Below the pieces are notes generated by a model. It was not told the DNA's origin, did no database searches, and saw only the letters and a program-made list of their open reading frames with translations. Of a stretch of 21,450 bases of DNA, positions 1-7,851 are shown in pieces. The DNA is from an uncultured Clostridia bacterium (GTDB lineage: Bacteria; Bacillota; Clostridia; Christensenellales; Aristaeellaceae): assembly GCA_947600345.1 (NCBI GenBank), contig CANQGC010000015.1, positions 1-21,450 of the forward strand, given 5' to 3'. Each line of letters starts with the position of its first letter. The first letter of the stretch is position 1. The position numbers and the translations under genes were made by a program.

Positions 1-201
1 GTCCCCCATTCCCTCTTGGCCCGCCGGGAGGCGCCCCTGCCCGCAGGCAGCATCGGCGGTCTTCAAGACCGTCGATGAAGGAATCCCCAGTGGGGATTCC
101 GAAAGCCCATGCCGCCTGCAAGGCGGCATCGCCGTGAGGCGCAAACCCACGCCGTGAGGCGTCCATGCGGCGGCAGCCGCTTTATTCCCCCGATGGGGGA
201 A
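1..201. repeat. Hairpin train 1 (intergenic short palindromes)
   Basis: No gene is visible here. The stretch is a series of short inverted repeats with tiny loops: CTGCC/GGCAG at 37-50, CGGTCTT/AAGACCG at 57-71, GGAATCCCCA/TGGGGATTCC at 80-100 around a single G, ATGCCGCCT/AGGCGGCAT at 109-129 with loop GCA, and TTCCCCC/GGGGGAA at 185-201 with loop GAT. The 11-mer GCCGTGAGGCG is directly repeated at 131-141 and 151-161. The 17-nt core AATCCCCAGTGGGGATT recurs at 9536-9552, so this belongs to the same family as the train at 9.4-9.7 kb. It lies 3' of argG; its left end is outside the window. Confidence 0.7.
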
Positions 202-202
202 A

Positions 203-228
203 CGGGGGCTGTCTGAGGACAGCCCCCG
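203..228 (-). terminator. Terminator-like hairpin downstream of argG
   Basis: The perfect 11-bp stem CGGGGGCTGTC / GACAGCCCCCG closes a 4-nt loop and starts 10 nt after the argG stop codon. On the minus strand it is followed by TTT and then a second hairpin (201-185, loop 3 nt). The T-run is short, so intrinsic termination is likely but not textbook. Confidence 0.6.
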
Positions 229-237
229 CATCTATTT

Positions 238-1464
<1,227 letters not shown>

Positions 1465-1517
1465 TTTGAATATCTCCCGTTCACGGCCAAAGCCGGTATT
1501 TTGCATCAGCAGGATTT

Positions 1518-1545
1518 ATTATACGCCGAAAACCGGGAAAGTCAA
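1518..1545 (-). promoter_or_regulatory. Sigma-A type promoter of argG
   Basis: Read on the minus strand: TTGACT (1545-1540), a 16-bp spacer, then TATAAT (1523-1518). Both hexamers are near consensus. Transcription would begin about 45 nt upstream of the argG ATG. Confidence 0.8.
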
Positions 1546-1554
1546 GGGAGAATG

Positions 1555-1568
1555 TGCATATTTATGTA
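1555..1568. promoter_or_regulatory. Possible ARG box (weaker)
   Basis: TGCATATTTATGTA matches 11 of 14 positions of the ArgR/AhrC operator TGAATWWWWATTCA. It lies 10 bp upstream of the argG -35 element. A weak candidate alone, it is made more credible by the better site 52 bp further upstream, a spacing close to five helical turns. Confidence 0.4.
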
Positions 1569-1606
1569 TAATTGTCGTTAAATCAACGCATAGAAGCAAA
1601 ATACTG

Positions 1607-1620
1607 TGTATATAAATTCA
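1607..1620. promoter_or_regulatory. Probable ARG box (ArgR operator)
   Basis: TGTATATAAATTCA matches 13 of 14 positions of the ArgR/AhrC consensus TGAATWWWWATTCA. It sits about 60 bp upstream of the argG -35 element. ArgR commonly controls arginine biosynthesis genes with arginine as co-repressor. Assignment rests on consensus match and position only. Confidence 0.6.
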
Positions 1621-1660
1621 GGTGTTGTGCATAAAGAGAACCGCCCGGAGGGGCAGCCAA

Positions 1661-1996
1661 TCAATGATCCGTCAGTTCATCCGCGAATGTGGCTTCGTAA
1701 TCCTGAAGCTCGTGGTAGACCGCGTCGACAAAGGCGGTGCCATCGGCGATGCGGTACAGCATGATGTAGCGGTGGCGCGAAAAGCGAATGGCGCGATAGC
1801 CGAGCTGTTGCAACTGCGGGCTCTTGCAGATGGCGAGGCTTCCGGCGCTCCTGGACAGCCGCTCAATGGTGTCGAGCGCATCCTGCCAGATTTGCCTGGC
1901 GGCCGTATCGTTCAACAGTGTATACTGCGTATAATCGATGTAGCGCTCGAGCTGTTCCAGCGCCCTTGGCGAAATGCGGACATCAAACGAATCCAT
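1661..1996 (-). CDS. RelE/ParE-superfamily toxin of a type II TA pair
   Basis: A 111-residue basic protein with the ParE/RelE layout: N-terminal beta strand and helices (FDVRISPRALEQLERYIDYT), then an alternating strand region GYRAIRFSRHRYIMLYRIAD and the closing strand TAFVDAVYHE. ParE members poison gyrase and RelE members cleave mRNA on ribosomes; sequence alone does not say which applies, though the YIDYT helix and the ending resemble ParE/plasmid-stabilisation proteins. The ATG overlaps the end of the antitoxin gene by 14 nt, the usual antitoxin-first arrangement with coupled translation; GGCGGAAG precedes it. The C-terminal residues after YHE are acidic and may be disordered. Confidence 0.8.
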   Translation of the reverse strand: MDSFDVRISPRALEQLERYIDYTQYTLLNDTAARQIWQDALDTIERLSRSAGSLAICKSPQLQQLGYRAIRFSRHRYIMLYRIADGTAFVDAVYHELQDYEATFADELTDH

Positions 1997-2225
1997 GCTT
2001 CCGCCCCATTTCGTCCAGCGCTTCCCTTGCTTCGCGTCCCATTCCCTGCGCGAATTGCCGGCGCGATTCCTCCAGGCCGGAGAGAATTTGTTCGGAACCG
2101 ACGGGTTCGAAGGGGCTGGCAGGCTTTGGGGAAACGAACAGTTTCTGGGTGTACTCGAAGACCTTGCGGCGCGCTTCTTCGGGCATGGATTCCAGCATGG
2201 AGATGGTTGCTTCCAGCGTGCTCAT
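1983..2225 (-). CDS. Antitoxin partner of the ParE/RelE-like toxin
   Basis: An 80-residue protein upstream of, and overlapping by 14 nt, the toxin gene. The N-terminal part (MSTLEATISMLESMPEEARRK, then VFEYTQKLF) is a predicted helical segment like that in short DUF2281-like antitoxins. The second half, PFEPVGSEQILSGLEESRRQFAQGMGREA and onward, is charged and probably a toxin-wrapping helix. No classical ribbon-helix-helix motif is obvious. GGGAAGGGAG lies 8 nt before the ATG. The pair has its own promoter at 2258-2286. Assignment depends mainly on context and size. Confidence 0.7.
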   Translation of the reverse strand: MSTLEATISMLESMPEEARRKVFEYTQKLFVSPKPASPFEPVGSEQILSGLEESRRQFAQGMGREAREALDEMGRKHGFV

Positions 2226-2257
2226 GGCAAATGCTCCCTTCCCGAGTCTCTGTCCCC

Positions 2258-2286
2258 ATTATAAGCGAAGTGGCGGAATTTCGCAA
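2258..2286 (-). promoter_or_regulatory. Promoter of the toxin-antitoxin pair with possible operator
   Basis: Minus strand: TTGCGA (2286-2281), 17-bp spacer, TATAAT (2263-2258). The inverted repeat GCGAA (2265-2269) / TTCGC (2280-2284) lies between the two hexamers and could be where the TA complex represses itself; that is inference. Confidence 0.65.
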
Positions 2287-2303
2287 GCGGGAATCGGTGC
2301 CAG

Positions 2304-3299
2304 TCATCCCCTTCGGATGTACGTCTGGTTTCGGCTGGTGGGCTTGTCGGGGATGGTCATGGCGATCAGGCCGCTCTCCAGCGCGGGGTTCAGGTAGAGC
2401 TTGCGGAAGTTATCCTTGGATTTCAGATGGAGCCGCTCCATGAGCTGGCGCGCGGTGTAGGGGAGGTCGTATTCCATCACAGCCAGCAGCCGGCGCACGG
2501 CCTCGGGCAGGTAGGCGTCCGACGCCTCGAGCTGTTGCAGCGCCCCGTCCAGCGTGCGGTTGATCTTGTCCAGCATGAACTCGATGAAGGCGTTCGAGTT
2601 GCCAGCGGCGTGGCAGGCGGCGATGGCCGCGTAGTAGTCCTCCTGAAACTCGCGCACGCGGCTCTCCAGCGGGAGGTACGCAAAGAGCGGGTTCCACGCC
2701 GATAGCAGCGCGGTCTGCCAGAGCCGGGCGATGCGCCCATTTCCGTCGGCGAAGGGGTGGATGAATACGAATTCGTAGTGGAACACCGAGGAGAGGATCA
2801 GCGCGTGCACCTCGCCCCGGGCCGCCTTCATCCAGGCAAACAGCGCGCGCATCAGCTCGGGCACGAGCTGCGGCGGCGGGGCCATGAAGATGCAGCGGTC
2901 GCCGTCGAACACGCCCTCGTTGCGGCTGCGGAATCTGCCCGATTCCTCGACGGTGAGGTGGGTCATGATGCCGTGGAGCCGCTTCAGGTCGTCCAGCGAG
3001 TAAGGGTCGAAGCTGCCCAGCAGGTCGTAGGCGGCGTAGGCGTTTTTGACCTCCTGAATTTCCTGCTCCGGGCCAATCACGAGCCTTCCGTCGATGACGC
3101 CGCGCACCTCGTCCAGCGAGAGCGAATTGGCCTCGATGGCCAGCGAGGAGTGGATGGAGCGGATGCGGTTGTTCCTGCGCAGGCGCGGCTTGGCGTCCAG
3201 CGAGCGCACGCCGCTGACGCGCCCCGCCTTCTCCGCGATCTCCGCGACGAGGGCGAGCATGCGGTTCGTAACCGAAAATGGCGGCCGGTAGTCTTCCAC
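2304..3299 (-). CDS. Fic-domain protein (probable AMPylase) with C-terminal winged helix
   Basis: Fic enzymes transfer AMP or related groups from nucleotides to target proteins. The complete active-site motif HPFADGNGRIAR starts near residue 181 of 331. The N-terminal segment SLAIEAN (about 52-58) matches the auto-inhibitory helix (S/T)xxxE(G/N), keeping the blocking glutamate but with Ala in place of the final Gly/Asn; this places it with the N-terminally inhibited (class II type) Fic proteins. Residues 275-331 look like a winged helix. GTG at 3299 was preferred because GAGGTG lies 6 nt upstream; the GTG at 3308 is part of that ribosome site. It lies between tadA and a toxin-antitoxin pair, all on one strand, but has its own promoter. 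The target is unknown. Confidence 0.9.
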   Translation of the reverse strand: MEDYRPPFSVTNRMLALVAEIAEKAGRVSGVRSLDAKPRLRRNNRIRSIHSSLAIEANSLSLDEVRGVIDGRLVIGPEQEIQEVKNAYAAYDLLGSFDPYSLDDLKRLHGIMTHLTVEESGRFRSRNEGVFDGDRCIFMAPPPQLVPELMRALFAWMKAARGEVHALILSSVFHYEFVFIHPFADGNGRIARLWQTALLSAWNPLFAYLPLESRVREFQEDYYAAIAACHAAGNSNAFIEFMLDKINRTLDGALQQLEASDAYLPEAVRRLLAVMEYDLPYTARQLMERLHLKSKDNFRKLYLNPALESGLIAMTIPDKPTSRNQTYIRRG

Positions 3300-3332
3300 G
3301 GAGCACACCTCGCTTTCCCTTCCTCTACATCT

Positions 3333-3361
3333 ATTATACCGCGTCCGGCGCGATTTATCAA
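3333..3361 (-). promoter_or_regulatory. Promoter of the fic gene
   Basis: Minus strand: TTGATA (3361-3356), 17-bp spacer, TATAAT (3338-3333). It would give a leader of about 27 nt before the GTG. The 12-bp tandem repeat begins 3 bp upstream of the -35 element. Confidence 0.8.
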
Positions 3362-3364
3362 GAA

Positions 3365-3477
3365 CTTACATGTTATCTTAGATGCTTTCTTAGATGTTTT
3401 CTTACATGGTTTCTTGCGTGCCAAAAGGGAAAAAGGGGTAACTTGCATGTTATCTTGCATGGTATCTTGCGTGCTCG
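3365..3477. repeat. 12-bp tandem repeat, eight units in two blocks
   Basis: Plus-strand units: CTTACATGTTAT (3365), CTTAGATGCTTT (3377), CTTAGATGTTTT (3389), CTTACATGGTTT (3401), CTTGCGTGCCAA (3413); a 17-bp purine-rich spacer (3425-3441); then CTTGCATGTTAT (3442), CTTGCATGGTAT (3454), CTTGCGTGCTCG (3466). The consensus is roughly CTTRSATGNTWT. Both blocks end with CTTGCGTG, which suggests block duplication. The array fills the space between the tadA stop (8 bp away) and the fic promoter. It is AT-richer than its surroundings. Open frames through it are shadows. Confidence 0.85.
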
Positions 3478-3484
3478 CGCCACC

Positions 3485-3958
3485 TCACGGCCGCTCCTCG
3501 CGCGCTCCGTCCAGCGAGCGCCGCCGATCGAAGAATTCCCGCAGCAGCGCCTGGCACTCGTCCGCCAGCACGCCGCCGTCGCTTCGGCAGAAGTGGTTGA
3601 ACGCCGGGTCCTCGGGGATGCGGTAGACGCTGCCGGCGCAGCCGTACTGGGGATCGCGCGCGCCGTAGACCAGCCGGGAGAGGCGCGCCTGGCTGATGGC
3701 TCCGGCGCACATGGGGCAGGGCTCCAGGGTGACGTAGAGTTCGCAGCTCTCCAGCCGCCAACTCCCCAACGCCTCAGTAGCGCGGCGGATGGCGACGATC
3801 TCCGCGTGGGCGGTGGGGTCGTTCGTGCGCTCGCGCGCGTTGTGGGCGGCGGCGAGGAGCTCGCCGTCCCGCACAATGGCGCAGCCCACCGGCAGCTCGC
3901 CCTCCGCGAGGGCCAGCTTCGCCTCGTCCAGCGCGATTCGCATCCAACGCTCGTCCAT
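3485..3958 (-). CDS. tadA: tRNA-specific adenosine deaminase
   Basis: Converts adenosine-34 to inosine in the anticodon wobble position of tRNA-Arg(ACG). The 157-residue protein has the zinc deaminase signature: H51-A-E53 (TAHAEIVAIRRA), with E53 as proton shuttle, and P80-C81-x-x-C84 (LEPCPMCAGAI). The downstream YGARDPQYGCAGS segment and C-terminal helix FFDRRR are typical of TadA. GGGAGGT lies 7 nt before the ATG. It follows the DUF421-DUF4363 pair on the same strand with a 60-bp gap. Confidence 0.95.
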   Translation of the reverse strand: MDERWMRIALDEAKLALAEGELPVGCAIVRDGELLAAAHNARERTNDPTAHAEIVAIRRATEALGSWRLESCELYVTLEPCPMCAGAISQARLSRLVYGARDPQYGCAGSVYRIPEDPAFNHFCRSDGGVLADECQALLREFFDRRRSLDGAREERP

Positions 3959-4018
3959 GTCCGCTACCTCCCATATGGCAATCGTACTATATGATGATAG
4001 CGGAAAAACCTTCTCCCG

Positions 4019-4402
4019 TCAATACAGGTTCGACAGCCGGACGTTCTCCACGTCGGCGATGTGCTCCAGCCGCTCGCCGAAGCGATAGATGGCCTGGTAG
4101 AAGTCGTCCTCGATGCCGAACTCGATGCTGGCCTGGGCGTCGATGATCTGCTCCTTGATCTGGTGCAGATCCTCGTGCTCGCACAGCACCTCGAGCCAGG
4201 GCTCACTCTGCTTCAGGTGCTCGGCCAACTCGGTGAGCGTCTGCTCGGCGCGCTGAACCTCGCCCTCGTCCATCGCCTCGATGGCGTCGGTGCGCAGGTG
4301 CCGGGCGCGGTCCACGAAGCGCGTGACGAAGCGGTTCGAGCCCGCGCACACCGCCAGCGCCAGCGCCAGGGTGATCAGCGTGATCCATACCGTCCGCTTC
4401 AC
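4019..4402 (-). CDS. DUF4363 family membrane-anchored protein
   Basis: A 127-residue protein with one N-terminal transmembrane or signal-anchor segment (VWITLITLALALAVCAG, about residues 4-20), followed by a helical, charged domain with the pattern DEGEVQRAEQTLTELAEHLKQSEPWLEVLCEHEDLHQIKEQI (split here only for description: charged heptad-like helices near 45-85). DUF4363 proteins are regularly encoded after DUF421 genes; their function is unknown. The GTG start at 4402 shares one base with the DUF421 stop (TAGTG), implying translational coupling; GGAGG is 10 nt upstream. A GTG two codons earlier sits too near the ribosome site. Confidence 0.8.
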   Translation of the reverse strand: MKRTVWITLITLALALAVCAGSNRFVTRFVDRARHLRTDAIEAMDEGEVQRAEQTLTELAEHLKQSEPWLEVLCEHEDLHQIKEQIIDAQASIEFGIEDDFYQAIYRFGERLEHIADVENVRLSNLY

Positions 4403-5118
4403 TACCACTTCACCTCCCCGGGCTCCATCGCCTGGAAGCGCATGAGGCTTCCGTCCATCAGCTGCACGGTCAGCTTGCCTTGGGTGTCCAGGCTGGCGAG
4501 ATAGACGGCCTCGACGGCCAGGCCGCGCCCGTCGAGCAGCGTCCGGAGCCAGGCTTCGTCCCGCCCGGTCTGGCGCAGGTTGCAGGGCTGCACCTTGCCG
4601 TCCATGACAAGGAACATCGGCATGCCCTCGTAGCCGGGGTCGAGGTTCATCTCGCTGGTCTTCGGCGCGCGGCTCGGCGAGGTGGGGAAGGCGGAGATGC
4701 TGCCGTTGGCCTCCACCACGGCGGTGCCGACCTCGGCGGGGTCCTGGAAGCCCGCGCCGCGGATGCCCTCCAGCAGATCGGACAGGCTGATGCACAGCTC
4801 GTCCAGCGCCGCCCGGTCGATCACACCCCGGTTGACTACCAGCGTGGGCTTGCCGGACACGACGGCGCGAATTTTATCGGACTTCAGGCATGCGATGGAC
4901 AGCGCGCCGTGCACCACGATCACCGCCGCCACCGGCAACAAACCATACAGCAGCGGCGTGGACACGCTGCCGATGGGTGTGGAGATGATGTCGGCCAGCA
5001 GTATCGTCAGCGCGAATTCGTAGGGTTGAAACTCGCCCAGCTGCCGCTTGCCCAGCGCGCGCATGGTGAGGATCATCACGGCGTAGAGCAGCATCGCGCG
5101 AAAGAAGAGCGTGAACAT
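4402..5118 (-). CDS. DUF421 (YetF/YkjA-type) membrane protein
   Basis: A 238-residue protein with hydrophobic N-terminal segments (about 1-22, 37-55 and 57-78) and the family's conserved ALGKRQLGEFQPYEFALTIL stretch after the first helix. A soluble alpha/beta DUF421 domain follows, including the PTLVVNRGVIDRAALDEL segment typical of the family. YetF-like proteins are linked to the Bacillus membrane and spore system, but their molecular role is not settled. AAGGAGGG lies 6 nt before the ATG; upstream in-frame codons have no ribosome site. It is translationally coupled to the DUF4363 gene. No clear promoter was found directly upstream; hairpins occupy 5192-5239. Confidence 0.88.
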   Translation of the reverse strand: MFTLFFRAMLLYAVMILTMRALGKRQLGEFQPYEFALTILLADIISTPIGSVSTPLLYGLLPVAAVIVVHGALSIACLKSDKIRAVVSGKPTLVVNRGVIDRAALDELCISLSDLLEGIRGAGFQDPAEVGTAVVEANGSISAFPTSPSRAPKTSEMNLDPGYEGMPMFLVMDGKVQPCNLRQTGRDEAWLRTLLDGRGLAVEAVYLASLDTQGKLTVQLMDGSLMRFQAMEPGEVKW

Positions 5119-5191
5119 GCGAAACCCTCCTTCTCGATTTCGAAGGCTTGATTTGGCAAGTTTGCCCGAAAACCGGGCGGAAAATGCGCGG

Positions 5192-5239
5192 AAGCGCGGA
5201 GGTTTGGTTCTCCGCGCTTGCGGTACCAAATCTCCGCGC
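5192..5239. repeat. Overlapping inverted repeats between the M56 and DUF421 genes
   Basis: AAGCGCGGAG (5192-5201) pairs with CTCCGCGCTT (5210-5219) across an 8-nt loop. The same left region, GCGCGGAGGTTTGGT (5194-5208), can instead pair with ACCAAATCTCCGCGC (5225-5239), with 14 of 15 positions complementary. The two structures are mutually exclusive. On the minus strand this could be the terminator of the M56 transcript or a switchable leader for DUF421; no strong T-run follows. Confidence 0.6.
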
Positions 5240-5303
5240 CTTTCATGGAATGGGAATTAAAATGGGGCGAGCCTCAGATCAAGCCCCGATAGTTGGCGAG
5301 AAT

Positions 5304-5447
5304 CTACTGCGCCTCGGCTTCATCCAGATTTCCAGCGGTCACCTGTTCGCCTGCGAAGGGTGAGAATTCCCTGAGCAGCGCTTCCACCGTGTCGCAGGGG
5401 CCGAAGTACGCCTCGGCGCCGTCGTTGAGCGTCACGCTCAGCTCATA
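5304..5447 (-). other. Out-of-frame C-terminal coding remnant of the M56 gene
   Basis: Just past the M56 stop, an open frame of 47 codons continues in the -1 frame to a TAG at 5304. It reads YELSVTLNDGAEAYFGPCDT, then VEALLREFSPFAGEQVTAGN, and ends LDEAEAQ. Composition and codon choice look like real coding sequence. It joins the M56 frame if the G5 run (plus-strand C5, 5448-5452) had one more G. It is probably the true C-terminus of the protein. Confidence 0.65.
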
Positions 5448-7429
5448 CCCCCGCTGCGGTTCGACTCCCACTCGGTGGGGTCGATGCGCGTATATAAGTT
5501 CTCGTCGCCGCCGATGGATTTGGAGATCAGCCAGCCGCCGGCCAGCAGGGACAGAATCCCTTCGTCCTCCTCTCGCGCCGCTTCAATGGCCTCGGGTGTG
5601 ACGGTCACCGCGCCGTCCGAGTTCCAGCCGATGACCGCGCCCTCCGCGCTGCGCAGCGATTGCTGCCGCTCCTCCATCCGCGCTACGTAGCCCTCCACCG
5701 TCCACCAGACGGTGTCCGGGTACTGCGCGCGCGCCCACGCGGCCATCTCCGGGTGGTTGGCCGCCAGGCGGGTCAGCGCCGTCTCGGTCATCTCCGCATC
5801 TCCGGGGAGCAGAGCGGCCTCCACCGCGGTCGACGCGCCCTGGGGATCCATCGCCAGCATCAGCTGACTGGCTTCCGATTCGGTGAGTTCCTCGAGCGCG
5901 TACACCTCGCCCGCGTCGTTGCGCAGCGCGGCCAGGCGGACGGTTCCGTCGTCGGAGCGGAACACGGTTTCCGCCTCCGGGTCGATCAGCACACGGATGG
6001 GCGCGCCGTTGTAGAGCCACTTCCCGCTCTCCGCGCCGTAATTCACGCCCAGGGGTTCGTATTCCTTCAGCCAGTCTTCCTCCTCCGAAGCCCTGCCTGC
6101 CGCCGCGGCGGGCATCTCCTGCGCCGCATCGCCCGGCGCGCTCGCCGCGGCCTTGCCGAACGCGCGCTCGAAGCGCTCCGTGCGGCGGTCGTAATCCTCC
6201 TGCGAGCACTCCTTTAATCCGGTCAGCCGACCGTCCTCGTAGACCGCCTCCACGTCCACCGCGCCGGTCTTGAAGTTGGTGAAGTTCGCACCGGTCACGG
6301 GATCGTAGAAGAAGCGCACGGTCTGGCCGTTGTAGCTGTAGTTGGTTCGGTAGGTGTCGCCCGCGTCCCCGGCGTAGACCAGGCCGAAGGGCTCGTAGAC
6401 GGAGTAGTCCACTTCATCGGCGGTCGCGTCCTCCACTGCCGAGCCCTCCGGCGCGGTGGTCGCGAAGGCGGCAGTCACGCCGAACATCAACAGGATCGCC
6501 AGCAGCAGCGCCGGCAGCTTGATTCTTCTATGCTTCATAATCGTACCAATCCTTTCTTCAATCGCGTTGCGGCTGAAGGCGGCGAAGGCGGCGGGATTGC
6601 CCCTGCGCTCCTCCAGCTTCAACAGGGCGAGCGCGTAGGCCCGCCGGGAATTTGCGCCGAGGCGGCGGAGGGCCGCATCGTCGCAGGCGAGTTCGATGTC
6701 GCGGTTCGCCAGTATCCACATCGCCCAGGCCAGCGGGTTGAACCAGTGGACGCAGGGCGCGAGCGCCAGCAGCGGCTTGGTCAGCGCGTCGAGGCGGCGG
6801 ATGTGGGCGTACTCGTGGGCGAGGGCGCAATCGAGCGTTTCCTCGTCTGCCCAGTCTGTATCTTCGGGCAGCAGAATCACCGGGCGAAGAACGCCGTAGG
6901 TCAGCGGTGCGGAGATCGCGCTCGAGACCCGCACGGACAGCCTGCGCCGCAGCGGATGGGAAGCCAGCCAGCTTCGCGTGAAGGCATTGTCCACGATTGC
7001 GGATTTGCGGAACACCCTGCGCCAGCGCAGATAGGACGCGCAGAGCGCGGACAGGCAGAGCAGCATGCCCAGCAGCCAGATCAGCGTCCAGAGAGACAGG
7101 GCGCTCCGGGCCGCCGCGGAATGGGCGGAAGCCGCCGCAATCGCGGCGCGCGGCGCTTCGATTGCGGCATCCGCGGGAAGCGGAGAGGCCGCGAGGCTTG
7201 GTGTTGCCGCCGTTACCTGCGCGGACTTTGCCGCAGCCATCCACCGCTGAAGCAGCGCCCAAACGCTCAGCCGCGAGGGCAGCGCCACGGGCAGCATCAG
7301 CCGCAGCCAGGCAATGCTCCAGAGGATGGAAAACGTCCACCCTGGCAGCCGGTTCCGCGCCAGCGCGCGCAGCAGCAGCGCCGCGAGGATCACGCAGCCG
7401 CCCGACAGGCTCATCTGCAGCAGCGTCAT
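5438..7429 (-). CDS. M56 (BlaR1-like) membrane metallopeptidase/sensor; probably frameshifted at the 3' end
   Basis: Partner of the BlaI-type repressor: family members sense a signal outside the cell and trigger repressor inactivation inside. The 663-residue protein has hydrophobic helices near 5-25, 32-50 and 111-132, the zinc protease motif H205-E-Y-A-H209 with a candidate third ligand E246 (DIELACDD), and a last helix at about 304-323 (LPALLLAILLMFGVTAAFA). The outer part is not a penicillin-binding domain; it has two related repeats beginning YEPFGLVY (345) and YEPLGVNY (457), so the signal may not be a beta-lactam. The ATG follows the repressor stop after 1 nt, with GGAGG 6 nt upstream. 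The frame ends early at TGA 5438; 47 more codons lie in the -1 frame (5304-5447). The ligand is unknown. Confidence 0.88.
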   Translation of the reverse strand: MTLLQMSLSGGCVILAALLLRALARNRLPGWTFSILWSIAWLRLMLPVALPSRLSVWALLQRWMAAAKSAQVTAATPSLAASPLPADAAIEAPRAAIAAASAHSAAARSALSLWTLIWLLGMLLCLSALCASYLRWRRVFRKSAIVDNAFTRSWLASHPLRRRLSVRVSSAISAPLTYGVLRPVILLPEDTDWADEETLDCALAHEYAHIRRLDALTKPLLALAPCVHWFNPLAWAMWILANRDIELACDDAALRRLGANSRRAYALALLKLEERRGNPAAFAAFSRNAIEERIGTIMKHRRIKLPALLLAILLMFGVTAAFATTAPEGSAVEDATADEVDYSVYEPFGLVYAGDAGDTYRTNYSYNGQTVRFFYDPVTGANFTNFKTGAVDVEAVYEDGRLTGLKECSQEDYDRRTERFERAFGKAAASAPGDAAQEMPAAAAGRASEEEDWLKEYEPLGVNYGAESGKWLYNGAPIRVLIDPEAETVFRSDDGTVRLAALRNDAGEVYALEELTESEASQLMLAMDPQGASTAVEAALLPGDAEMTETALTRLAANHPEMAAWARAQYPDTVWWTVEGYVARMEERQQSLRSAEGAVIGWNSDGAVTVTPEAIEAAREEDEGILSLLAGGWLISKSIGGDENLYTRIDPTEWESNRSGGMS

Positions 7430-7430
7430 A

Positions 7431-7793
7431 CTAGTCCTCCTGTTCGTCGATCCACTTGCGCAGGCGCTCGATCTGATCCCTGCTGAGCTTCTTCCCGCCC
7501 AGCACCGACGCGAAGAGCAGGTCCGGCGAGCCGTCGAACAGCTTGCCCATCAGCTCCCGCGCCTCGCTCGCGCGCACCTCTGACTTGGAGACGATGACCC
7601 GGCAGCGGAAGTTCGGCTCGCTGCGCTCGATCGCTCCCTTCGCCACGCACTTCTTGATGACCGTGTAAGTGGTGTTTACGTTCCAGCCGATCTCCGCGTT
7701 CAGGATCTCGGAGATGCGCTTTGCGGTGAGTTCCCCCTCCCGCCAGAGCACCTCCATCACCTTGAGTTCCGAATCAAACAGCTTGATCGCCAC
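7431..7793 (-). CDS. BlaI/MecI-family transcriptional repressor
   Basis: A 120-residue protein with an N-terminal winged helix (FDSELKVMEVLWREGELTAK onward; recognition helix near NVNTTYTVIKKCVAKGAI) and a C-terminal dimerisation helix pair ending LSRDQIERLRKWIDEQED. In this family the repressor dimer binds palindromic operators and is inactivated after signalling by the M56 partner. The GTG at 7793 was chosen because AAGGAG lies 10 nt upstream, whereas the GTG at 7802 touches the ribosome site; longer upstream readings run back over the operators and promoter. It forms an operon with the M56 gene (1-nt gap). No beta-lactamase gene is in the window, so its regulon beyond itself is unknown. 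Confidence 0.93.
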   Translation of the reverse strand: MAIKLFDSELKVMEVLWREGELTAKRISEILNAEIGWNVNTTYTVIKKCVAKGAIERSEPNFRCRVIVSKSEVRASEARELMGKLFDGSPDLLFASVLGGKKLSRDQIERLRKWIDEQED

Positions 7794-7827
7794 GCGCGCC
7801 ACGCTCCTTCTTCCAAATTGGAAATTG

Positions 7828-7845
7828 AAACTATTGCAATAGTTT
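7828..7845. promoter_or_regulatory. BlaI-type operator, perfect 18-bp palindrome
   Basis: AAACTATTGCAATAGTTT is a perfect palindrome between the blaI promoter and its ribosome site, just downstream of the expected transcription start. Its outer ACTA...TAGT half-sites are shared with the dyad at 7854-7867. Position suggests autorepression by the BlaI protein. Confidence 0.75.
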
Positions 7846-7851
7846 AGCTCT

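Noticed and set aside
1507..1660. T-box or arginine riboswitch leader for argG
   Set aside because: The promoter lies only about 45 nt from the ATG, leaving no room for a T-box; the upstream sequence is better explained by ARG boxes.
3077..3460. Lys/Cys-rich open frame through the 12-bp repeat (minus strand)
   Set aside because: It overlaps fic in another frame; its KKxx pattern is only the 12-bp repeat read as four codons. No ribosome site.
4403..4795. N-terminal extension of the DUF4363 protein
   Set aside because: The frame is open only because it overlaps the DUF421 gene out of frame; the coupled GTG at 4402 with GGAGG upstream is the likely start.
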